The position numbers were made by a program, and so were the translations under genes. DNA of 64,000 nucleotides from Bacteroidales bacterium. Lineage in GTDB: Bacteria > Bacteroidota > Bacteroidia > Bacteroidales > UBA932. The notes under the pieces are model-generated. The model was not told the DNA's origin. It searched no databases and saw nothing but the letters and a program-made list of their open reading frames with translations. Shown here piece by piece: positions 34,536 through 42,047 of the stretch (position 1 is the first letter of the stretch; each line of letters starts with the position of its first letter). The DNA lies in the NCBI GenBank assembly GCA_017428945.1, contig JAFRPW010000025.1, forward strand, positions 1-64,000. The letters are read 5' to 3'.

Positions 34536-34954
34536 ATATGCCCCCCGCCCTGCTCGGCCAGCTCCTTGTCTACTTTGTTCTTCTCGGCCATAAGCAGGTC
34601 AAGGAGCCAGTCTTTTTGCTCGTCAACAAGGCCAAGGTCCCGGCAGGCGGACTCGTAGCGGGCAAGGACGGCTTCCTGATAGCGGTGGTAGAGCATTGAT
34701 TTACGGATTTCGTCCTCTATGGTGTCGTGCTCAATCTCGTAGGAGTCCTTGTAGTACTCCTTGTACACTTTCTCCGAAGTGTAGCGGATGCAGAACCAGA
34801 AAAGGCCCGAGGCAAGGACCACTATGCCAAATATCCCCAGCACCAGAGGCACTTTCTGGATGAGGCCAAGCATGGCAAAGGTGGCACCTACAAGGAATAT
34901 GGCAAGGGCGACGAGCTCGCTTGAGTGATTCTTAAAGATTAAGGATATCTTCAT
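34532..34954 (-). CDS. Small two-helix membrane protein, unknown function
   Basis: 140 residues. Two transmembrane helices (ELVALAIFLVGATFAMLGLI, LVLGIFGIVVLASGLFWFCI) are followed by a charged, mostly helical cytoplasmic tail (VYKEYYKDSYEIEHDTIEDEIRK...). No known family recognised. The gene starts inside the end of the TPR protein upstream (23-bp overlap), so it is the last member of the 39813-34532 signalling operon. It may be a membrane partner or scaffold of that pathway (inference). Confidence 0.75.
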   Translation of the reverse strand: MKISLIFKNHSSELVALAIFLVGATFAMLGLIQKVPLVLGIFGIVVLASGLFWFCIRYTSEKVYKEYYKDSYEIEHDTIEDEIRKSMLYHRYQEAVLARYESACRDLGLVDEQKDWLLDLLMAEKNKVDKELAEQGGGHI

Positions 34955-36260
34955 AGCCTGTGAGGGGATTTGTTGTGCGGTTCTGCAGGATCTTTATCTT
35001 GTACTGGTTTTCGCTTTCCTTGGCATCCATGGCCTTCTGGAAGGCACGGCGGGCGGCAATGGCCTGGTTGTTTTTCCTGCGCATTTCTTCCAGGTTCTGG
35101 CGCAGCTGCCACTGGTTGAACAGTATGGCGAAGAAAGCGATGGCAAACATTACCAGGAAACCAATCATTATGGTCATCTGGTTCTGGGCCTTGAGACGCT
35201 GGGCGTCCTCGCGCAGCTGGGCGTTGTTCATCTCGGCGTCAAGGATGGCGAGGTCCTCGTTCTGGACCTTAATATATATGGAATCTTTCTGCTGCATGAG
35301 GCCGGAGAGCTGGCCGTAGGCGCTGTCAAACTCTCCCAGCTGGGCGTAGATACCGTGCTTCTGCTCGAAGCGGTCGCGGGCGGTGCCAAGGGAATCGGCC
35401 TTTGAAAGGGCTTCTTCCAGGAGGCCTTTGGAGCGGAGGTAGCAGATGTCCATGTCGAAACGGGTGTCGGCATCTGTCTGGAGGCGGTAGAGGTGGTTGT
35501 CCAGAAGGGCATCGTAGCAGTGCCAGAAGGCATCGTTATTACCCTTGGCGTAGTTGAGATAGGCTCTTGTCATCTGTGCCTTGAGTTCCACCGAAGGGAA
35601 GTAAGCCTGGTACTCTTCCGCCCGGGAGCACCAGTTGTCGGCCGCGACAAAGTCCTTCATCTTCACGCACTCCTGCGCAATGAGGATGTAAAGGTTGGGA
35701 AGGTCCTGCTCTGAACGCGCTTCCCTGCAGTAGCGGGCGGCCTTTTCAAAGTTCCTCACAGCCAGATGGGAATTGTCCCTGTAGCTCTGTATAAGGCCGA
35801 TGATCCGGTAACTGTACATCTTCCCCAGGGGCTTTTTCTCCGCCGATGCAATTCTCTCCATTGCCCTTGCCTCCAGCACCGCGTCCGAAGCCCTGCCTAT
35901 GTGGACAAGGTACTGGCAGTACTCGTGAAGGGTTGGGAAATAGAAGGTGCGGAGGTCCTTGCGGTCTCCGATGAGTTCCTTTATCTCCACTATGCAGGAG
36001 TCCATGCGGGCATACTCCCCTTGCGCAAAGCGGACGGGGAATTCCAGGGAAAGCGCCAGGCACTTGTAGCGGAAATTGCCCTGGCGGAGGCCTTCGGAGT
36101 ACAGGGAATCGGCCAGGACAAGGTTGCCGGGACTGTACTCCTGCATACGGCCCCAGGCGTAGCGCTCGAAGGTGTCTTTGTCTACGTTGAGCCTATTCAC
36201 TATCTGCGCCCCGGAGGTGAGGCACAGGAACAAGGCGGCTAGTGCAATGAGTTTTCTCAC
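34932..36260 (-). CDS. TPR-containing membrane sensor protein without kinase
   Basis: 442 residues: signal peptide (MRKLIALAALFLCLTSGAQ), periplasmic helical repeats of TPR type to about residue 340 (ADSLYSEGLRQGNFRYKCLAL, LAVRNFEKAARYCREARSEQ), one transmembrane helix (MTIMIGFLVMFAIAFFAILF), then a cytoplasmic coiled coil. This resembles the sensor half of Bacteroidetes TPR histidine kinases, but the chain stops ~50 residues after the membrane with no HisKA or ATPase domain. It overlaps the receiver gene by 1 bp. It could be a co-sensor or decoy. Confidence 0.82.
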   Translation of the reverse strand: MRKLIALAALFLCLTSGAQIVNRLNVDKDTFERYAWGRMQEYSPGNLVLADSLYSEGLRQGNFRYKCLALSLEFPVRFAQGEYARMDSCIVEIKELIGDRKDLRTFYFPTLHEYCQYLVHIGRASDAVLEARAMERIASAEKKPLGKMYSYRIIGLIQSYRDNSHLAVRNFEKAARYCREARSEQDLPNLYILIAQECVKMKDFVAADNWCSRAEEYQAYFPSVELKAQMTRAYLNYAKGNNDAFWHCYDALLDNHLYRLQTDADTRFDMDICYLRSKGLLEEALSKADSLGTARDRFEQKHGIYAQLGEFDSAYGQLSGLMQQKDSIYIKVQNEDLAILDAEMNNAQLREDAQRLKAQNQMTIMIGFLVMFAIAFFAILFNQWQLRQNLEEMRRKNNQAIAARRAFQKAMDAKESENQYKIKILQNRTTNPLTGYEDILNL

Positions 36261-36676
36261 TATTTCTTAGCCTCTGCCAACTTGAGCTGATTGACAACAC
36301 AGGAGAGGAGTTTCTCCATTATGATGGGCTTCATGATGAAGTCGTTGGCGCCGGCGTTGAAGCCTTTAACCACGTCCTCATTGGAATTGAGGGCGCTCAG
36401 GATTACAATCTGGATATCTGCCGTGGCGGGGTCTTCGCGGAGACGGCGGAGAACTTCAAAGCCATCGATTCCGGGCATCATGAGGTCCAGGAGGATGAGG
36501 TCCGGCTTCTCCTGGGCAACTGCATCCAGGGCCTGCTGGCCACCGGAAGCAGTGCGCATCTTGAAGTTGAACTTGGACAGCATCTTCTGAACCAGCAGGA
36601 GGTTCAGGGGAATGTCATCTACCGCTAATACGTTGAAAGCGGAGAAATCGAAATTCTGGGCGTAAAGGGGGGTCAT
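36260..36676 (-). CDS. Receiver-only response regulator
   Basis: 138 residues, a CheY-like receiver: acidic VDD (Asp20/21), phosphoacceptor Asp64 in LILLDLMMPGIDG, the VILSAL strand and Lys116 in FIMKPI. No output domain. Close paralogue of the receiver at 11551-11952. It sits between two kinase-less TPR proteins and downstream of a complete histidine kinase in the same operon, which makes that kinase its likely phosphodonor. Target unknown. Confidence 0.94.
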   Translation of the reverse strand: MTPLYAQNFDFSAFNVLAVDDIPLNLLLVQKMLSKFNFKMRTASGGQQALDAVAQEKPDLILLDLMMPGIDGFEVLRRLREDPATADIQIVILSALNSNEDVVKGFNAGANDFIMKPIIMEKLLSCVVNQLKLAEAKK

Positions 36677-36679
36677 ATC

Positions 36680-37900
36680 TTATTCTTTATGTTTCCTTCT
36701 TTCCAATAAAAGAGCCGCCGCACCTGCCAGAAGGATAAGCAGCAGGACTCCAGAGTAAATCATTGCTCTCCTGGCCTTCCTGTTGGCTTTCTCCAGCTCT
36801 GTCTCAAGGCGGCTGGTCTCATAATGCGCCGTGAGCTGCTCCAGCCTCTGGTTGTTGATACGGGAGATGTCCCCATACAGGCGGCTGCTGAGGAGAGACA
36901 GTATCCGGGCCGATGTTTCCCACTGCCCGCGGGTGGATGCAAATCCGGCTAAAAACCCCATCTGCTGCCTATAGTACAGAGACCGGATGTCTTTCTCTAT
37001 GGAAGCAGAGTTGCCGGCCAGGATATTGTCTATGCAGTTGAAAACAACTTTCCCGGAGCGGATGGTATTATGGAAAACCGGCTTGGAAAGGCAGAAATCC
37101 CTTTTGTTGCGGTATTCCTGAAGATTGTTGTCCCATGCGTCAAGCTGCGCGCCGTAGTATGCCACGCGGACCGAATCCATAAGGGAGACGCGGCAGCCGG
37201 CGGCCTTGCCATAATACATCCTGGCCGAGTCCGACGCTACCGGATAAGTATCGGCAAGGTCACAGTACTGCATAACCATGCTCTGGCGTCTGATTGTGGC
37301 ATCCTGGCTGGTCTCGAAAATCTTCACCACCTGAAGGAGGCACTTCTGGGTATTGACAATATCGCTCATGCGGAGGTATAGCTTGCCAAGGTTCATGAGG
37401 CTCTTCCACAGGGCGTACTCGTCACCCGTTTCCTTTGCCTCCTCCATCATGGAGGTGAGCATCTCCGCAGCGTGCGTGTCCTGCTGGGTATTGAAGTAGT
37501 AGGTCTGGCACAGCTCCGAAGCATAGTAGTAATACTGCATGTAGCCGGTGGCCTTGGAAATGCGCTGGGCAGTTTCACGGGCATCTTCCACCTTTGAATT
37601 CCACATGCCGGAATCCCAGGAGCTGATATCTTTGTTCCTCTTATACTGCGCCTCATGGGACATGCGCTTGAGGATTTCCACATAATAGAGCGTCTGGGCC
37701 TTGGAGTCTTTCTTGCGAAGGGACGATTCCAGAAGGGCCTGGACAGCGGTTTCAAACTCATCGGAATCAAAATTGTCCATATTCTGCTCCGAAATGCGGA
37801 AGTATGAGTAGCACTCGTCGTCTATCTGATACGGGTTTTTCTGGGCCGGTGCCGGGAGCGCCAATGCCAGAAGGAATAGTATTAGGATTAGCTTTTTCAT
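36680..37900 (-). CDS. Kinase-less TPR sensor paralogue
   Basis: 406 residues: signal peptide (MKKLILILFLLALALPAPAQ), TPR-like periplasmic domain, and one transmembrane helix near the C-terminus (AMIYSGVLLLILLAGAAALLL) followed by RRKHKE. It clearly shares its sensor domain with the kinase upstream (DSKAQTLYYVEILKR versus DTKAQTLYYVERLKN; TIRRQSMVMQYCDLADTYP versus TIRKESATRLYCDMSDTFP). It is a tandem duplicate that lost, or never had, the kinase. It overlaps the kinase gene by 4 bp, so the two should be made in coupled amounts. Confidence 0.85.
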   Translation of the reverse strand: MKKLILILFLLALALPAPAQKNPYQIDDECYSYFRISEQNMDNFDSDEFETAVQALLESSLRKKDSKAQTLYYVEILKRMSHEAQYKRNKDISSWDSGMWNSKVEDARETAQRISKATGYMQYYYYASELCQTYYFNTQQDTHAAEMLTSMMEEAKETGDEYALWKSLMNLGKLYLRMSDIVNTQKCLLQVVKIFETSQDATIRRQSMVMQYCDLADTYPVASDSARMYYGKAAGCRVSLMDSVRVAYYGAQLDAWDNNLQEYRNKRDFCLSKPVFHNTIRSGKVVFNCIDNILAGNSASIEKDIRSLYYRQQMGFLAGFASTRGQWETSARILSLLSSRLYGDISRINNQRLEQLTAHYETSRLETELEKANRKARRAMIYSGVLLLILLAGAAALLLERRKHKE

Positions 37901-39813
37901 TGCTGTGGGGCCGGGTTACAAGGTATGGCAAAAACAAAACGGGCGCCGCCGGCGGTATAAGTTGTGTCAAGGTAAACCTTGGCGCCCATGCGTCCGGCTA
38001 TGTCCCGGCAGATGCTGAGGCCAAGGCCGGTGCCCTGGACAAAGTCGTTAAGCTTGGCAAAGCGCTCGAATATCTTTTCTGCCTGCTCCGGAGGCACGCC
38101 GGTTCCAGTGTCCGTTACGGAATATGTCACAAAACCGGGGTTCTCAGTGAGGGAACTGGCCAGCCTGATTTCTCCGGATGCGGTGTGCTTGCAGGCGTTT
38201 GTGAGCAGGTTTATCAGTATCTGCTGAACGCGGCGGGGATCTGTGCTGAAGTTGAAGGGTTCTTCCTGACAGGGCTGGTAGTACATGCGTACGCCCGGCT
38301 GCAGGCGGTGCTCTGCGCTGGATATGGCGGCCTGGGCCATGTAGTGCATTTCCCCATCCTCGTAAGTGATGCGATAGTTGCCGCTGTCCATTGCCGATGC
38401 GTTGAGGATATCGTCCAGAAGCATTGTGAGCATCTTGGTATTGTTGACGATATGGCCTGCGAACTCCTCCTTCTCCTCCTCCGGGAAACTGCCGTCCGGG
38501 AGGCTCAAAAGCTGGGAAAAGCCCACTATGGCGTTGAGCGGGGTGCGGACCTCGTGACTCATGTTCTGGACAAAGCGGGTCTTTGCGGCATCGGCCATGC
38601 GGACCTTCTCGTTGGTCTTACGCAGATTCAGGGCGTAGAATACCATGAACACCGTTATCACAAGGAGGATAGCTATGATGAGGAGCATCACCATGCGCAT
38701 AGCACGCTGTGCGCGATGGGTTTCCTCGCTTATCTTGGCGCTTAATACGTCGTTACCCATTTTGGCCTCGATTTCCGCCAGTTTGGACTGATTGGCCGCC
38801 GCCAGAACCCTTTCCTCATAGGCCACCAGGTTCTTCTCAATCTTGAAAGCCAGTTCCTTACGGCCGTACTCCTCTGCTATATTGGCAATGTACTTCACCT
38901 CCCTGAGGTGCTTGGACATGGTGACAAAGTCAAACTCGTCTATCTGATTTCCGTAAACCAGCCTGTCTATGTATCCGAACATGGTGGGCGCCGTGGTGCT
39001 CACCATGTGAAGATGAGAATCCGACAGACAGTAATCCCTGGCATACTCATAGGCCTTCACATCCTGCTGGAATGCGGCCAGCTTTGCATGGTGGTACTCA
39101 TAACGCAGGGTGTCCATGTGCTGTTTACGGGCGGCTTCGGCCTTGGCCAGGAAGTAAGGGACGGAGTCGTTGCCTATGGGAAAGGTGTCCGACATGTCGC
39201 AGTACAGACGCGTCGCGGACTCTTTCCTGATAGTGGGGTCGTCCGTTGTCTCGTATACACGGATGGCTTCCTTTATGTATTTCTTTGCCGATATGTAGTC
39301 GTTCTGGGCGATATACAGGGAGATGAGGTAACGGTTTCCCATCCAGATGCCGTATGGCTCCTTGCGTGCCACCGCCTGCTCACGCATGTCCTGCACCAGT
39401 TCCATGGTGTGGACAAGCTTTCCGTGAATATAATAATAACTCTGGACAATGTCGTAAGCCTGGTAGAAGAACTTGGTTTCTCCAAGATCTGAGGCGACCC
39501 TCTTGAGGTCTTCCATGTACTTGAGGATATTCTCATCCTCTGCCTGGGTGGTATTTTTCTTGTCCTTGAGAAGAGCTGTTGCGTTCTTGAGACGCTCTAC
39601 ATAGTACAGGGTCTGGGCCTTTGTATCCCCTTTTTCAATTGCCTTGCTAAGCAGCGCTGAATTGGCACTGTCAAAGCCAATCTTACCTTCCAGATGCATT
39701 GCCTCCTCCAGGAGTTTATGAAACTCCTGGTCAATTCCGTACGGATTATCCTGCGCGGCCAGGGAGAAAAGCGCCGCAGCAAGAAGAACAAATGAGGTCA
39801 GCCATTTTTTCAT
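37897..39813 (-). CDS. TPR-sensor histidine kinase
   Basis: 638 residues from the ATG at 39813, which gives the signal peptide MKKWLTSFVLLAAALFSLAA; an upstream in-frame ATG at 39888 passes through the promoter region and is rejected. Periplasmic TPR-like sensor (~25-365), transmembrane helix (~372-394), HisKA with phospho-His420 in FVQNMSHEVRTPLNAIVGF, then HATPase with N box INLLTNACKHT, G1 DTGTGVPPEQ, F box and G2 GTGLGLSICRDIAGRMG. No receiver is fused, so the separate receivers in the operon and at 11551 are candidate targets. Confidence 0.93.
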   Translation of the reverse strand: MKKWLTSFVLLAAALFSLAAQDNPYGIDQEFHKLLEEAMHLEGKIGFDSANSALLSKAIEKGDTKAQTLYYVERLKNATALLKDKKNTTQAEDENILKYMEDLKRVASDLGETKFFYQAYDIVQSYYYIHGKLVHTMELVQDMREQAVARKEPYGIWMGNRYLISLYIAQNDYISAKKYIKEAIRVYETTDDPTIRKESATRLYCDMSDTFPIGNDSVPYFLAKAEAARKQHMDTLRYEYHHAKLAAFQQDVKAYEYARDYCLSDSHLHMVSTTAPTMFGYIDRLVYGNQIDEFDFVTMSKHLREVKYIANIAEEYGRKELAFKIEKNLVAYEERVLAAANQSKLAEIEAKMGNDVLSAKISEETHRAQRAMRMVMLLIIAILLVITVFMVFYALNLRKTNEKVRMADAAKTRFVQNMSHEVRTPLNAIVGFSQLLSLPDGSFPEEEKEEFAGHIVNNTKMLTMLLDDILNASAMDSGNYRITYEDGEMHYMAQAAISSAEHRLQPGVRMYYQPCQEEPFNFSTDPRRVQQILINLLTNACKHTASGEIRLASSLTENPGFVTYSVTDTGTGVPPEQAEKIFERFAKLNDFVQGTGLGLSICRDIAGRMGAKVYLDTTYTAGGARFVFAIPCNPAPQQ

Positions 39814-39819
39814 ATCCCT

Positions 39820-39890
39820 CAAAGATAATGATTTTTCTTTTAAGTGACAATAACCACGTAATCCTGGAGTTTTGTTCCTCCGTGTCACTT
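39820..39890 (-). promoter_or_regulatory. Promoter of the kinase operon with flanking inverted repeat
   Basis: On the minus strand ATTG (39851-39848), 20-nt spacer, TATCTTTG (39827-39820). The ATG follows only 6 nt after the -7 box, predicting a nearly leaderless mRNA. An 8-bp inverted repeat AAGTGACA/TGTCACTT (39842-39849 and 39883-39890) overlaps the -33 element and could be a regulator site. Confidence 0.6.
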
Positions 39891-39940
39891 ACCGGGACTT
39901 CGTCGGCTTACAGTCCAAAAAGTTTATGCAAACTACAGCG

Positions 39941-39965
39941 AACGGCTGCCGGGAGGGCAGCCGTT
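39941..39965 (-). terminator. Hairpin ending the second fimbrial operon
   Basis: A perfect 10-bp stem AACGGCTGCC/GGCAGCCGTT with a 5-nt loop, 28 nt after the stop of the last gene (39993). Only a scattered T-rich tract follows on the minus strand, so termination efficiency is uncertain. Confidence 0.6.
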
Positions 39966-39992
39966 GCATTCGTTATGACGCCAAAGGGTGCG

Positions 39993-42044
39993 TTAAGGTG
40001 CTACCGATGGCGTTATACTCCTGTCCGGGAAGTCCTTGATGCGGAGGAAGACGCCCAGATTGATGGCATCACCCAACGCGTAGCGGTTGCGGATGTCCTT
40101 GAGGTAGAACTCCACCAGACCGTCGGCAGGGTAGGAGTCGATAGTGTACTCGTAGAAGAAACCCCAGGAAGACGCGTTGTAGTTCCAGTCCGTCTTTACG
40201 GAAGAACTGGGAACCGTGGCGGTGGAGCCAGTGATAATGCCGAACTTGCTCGAGCGTGTTGAGTAACCGCCTGCTCCGTCATTGTAAGGTTCCAGGGTGT
40301 TGGTCGCAAAATGGATGGAGAGAGGGAACAGGTCTGCCTGCAAAGACTGGGAGAGTTTGAAGGAGAGCTTGTAAACAGGCCGGATGGGATCGTCCCCCCC
40401 AGGTCCCAGGTAAGGGCTTCCTCCCTCCGTCACCTGTATAAGGACAGGTTCTGCACGATACTTGAATTCGTCCACGGCATACACGTGGATGGTACGGTAA
40501 AGGCCACTCTTCTTGTGGCGGATTATCAGATGGTCATCGAAGGTGTAGGTGTGGCCTACACTACTGATTTTAAGGTTGAACTCCCACTGACCGGTACCAG
40601 AATTAAAGGTGGGCAAGTCGTCCGATACTCCGGGGTTGTTGATATCCCAGGCATCGTTGATATCCCAGCCGCTGTTGATGTTTTCTTCCCAATATAGAGT
40701 AAATGCATCGGCGTTTGAGCTATTCTCTCCCTGGATGGGATTACCGGAGCCATCCTTACCCATAAAGGTGAACTTGATAGGGATGACGGTATTGGCAACC
40801 TTTACCATTACGTTGGTGGCAGTTGGTTCCACGATGCTCAGGGTATAAGAACCATCAGAGACAGTAGGTACGGAAGGGTCCACGTCTGCCGGGTTATTGG
40901 CGAAGTCATCGGATGCCGGGAGAGAGGCCATTGCAAGAGAAGGATATCCTTCATGCTGGAGACTCTTTATATTAAGGATATAGGTGTTGTTTCGGGTAAT
41001 CTGAATCTGGTTACCGTCACCGTCACGAAGCAGAATGAGGACGTACTTGACTCTGGAATTGACAGAGGTAAGTTTCAGGATCAGGCGCACACGGCCCGCC
41101 TCATCGTGGGTCTTGGTGTTGTGGTCGTCGAAGAGGTACAGGAAAGAGTTCTCCGGATGTGCAGGGTCTATGGTCTCGAAACTTCCCTCGGTGGCCTGGA
41201 AACGGCCGCTTTGGGTGTATTCATTCATGGATACCGTAGAGGCGGTTCCCCCGGCATTACAATAATTTGCCCAGGGATTGGATTCAGTAATTTCGTACGG
41301 AGCGATGTATCCCCTGTCGCGGCCGTTGGTCACGGTCCATTCAATGGAGGCAACATTCTCAGTGTAAACCTCACTTCCAAAACCGAAGCGGACGTTGTTA
41401 AAGATATCGGCCGACTGGAAGGACAGCCTCACCCTTGCCCTGTCACGGAGCAAATGAATCACATTGGGTGTAGGAGAGACCGAGCCGCCTTCGCTGGCGC
41501 CCAGTCCTGCCTGGAGCCAGGTCTTCATAGCCGATGCATTAGACTCCATATGGTAGCCCCAAAGCTTGACGGATGTCTCCGAATAGAGGGAGGTAAGGGC
41601 TTCGGACTGCATGATAATCCTTTCGGAAGTGCCTACCGGGAAACTCATTGGATCCGGCAGGTTGGCATTGACCACAAAGTGGATGCGGGCCGTGCCGTCC
41701 GGGACATAGCCCCAGAACTGATTCAGGCCTGTCTCGATATGGGCCTGACGGATGCCGATATAGTAGCCCGACCTGTCGAAGCAGAGCAGCTGCATGGCAT
41801 TCTCGCTGAAGGGAGTAGTTTCCGGACCAAAGAGCATTCCCTTGGTGTCCGGTGCACCCACACCCTCCATCCGGAGGAAGAAGGGCATTTCCCCTTCCGG
41901 GACTTCGAAAGCAGGAATCGTGGATTCCGGAGCCGTGCCTTCCCCTTCAACGGGAAGACGCTCCTCCTGACAAGCGACTGAAAGTGCCAGTACGGCCGAC
42001 AAAGTCAATATTGCGTATAATATATGCTTCATAGCTTCTTTCAT
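39993..42044 (-). CDS. Fimbrial tip-type lipoprotein (DUF4906-like)
   Basis: 683 residues. Signal HILYAILTLSAVLALSVAC. Start at 42044, or at 42032 where a weak AAAGAAG precedes the ATG. Beta-rich body with APDTKGM (TKG processing-like site), FSENAMQLLCFDRSGYY, VIHLLRDRARVRLSF and NTYILNIKSLQHEGYP, then further beta modules. The pattern matches large non-shaft fimbrillin-like proteins. It is the last gene of the second fimbrial operon, starting 3 nt after the preceding stop, and is followed by a hairpin. Tip or adhesin role inferred. Confidence 0.72.
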   Translation of the reverse strand: MKEAMKHILYAILTLSAVLALSVACQEERLPVEGEGTAPESTIPAFEVPEGEMPFFLRMEGVGAPDTKGMLFGPETTPFSENAMQLLCFDRSGYYIGIRQAHIETGLNQFWGYVPDGTARIHFVVNANLPDPMSFPVGTSERIIMQSEALTSLYSETSVKLWGYHMESNASAMKTWLQAGLGASEGGSVSPTPNVIHLLRDRARVRLSFQSADIFNNVRFGFGSEVYTENVASIEWTVTNGRDRGYIAPYEITESNPWANYCNAGGTASTVSMNEYTQSGRFQATEGSFETIDPAHPENSFLYLFDDHNTKTHDEAGRVRLILKLTSVNSRVKYVLILLRDGDGNQIQITRNNTYILNIKSLQHEGYPSLAMASLPASDDFANNPADVDPSVPTVSDGSYTLSIVEPTATNVMVKVANTVIPIKFTFMGKDGSGNPIQGENSSNADAFTLYWEENINSGWDINDAWDINNPGVSDDLPTFNSGTGQWEFNLKISSVGHTYTFDDHLIIRHKKSGLYRTIHVYAVDEFKYRAEPVLIQVTEGGSPYLGPGGDDPIRPVYKLSFKLSQSLQADLFPLSIHFATNTLEPYNDGAGGYSTRSSKFGIITGSTATVPSSSVKTDWNYNASSWGFFYEYTIDSYPADGLVEFYLKDIRNRYALGDAINLGVFLRIKDFPDRSITPSVAP

Positions 42045-42047
42045 TAA

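Noticed and set aside
39814-39888. Upstream ATG extension of the histidine kinase
   Set aside because: It would translate the promoter elements; the signal peptide begins at 39813.
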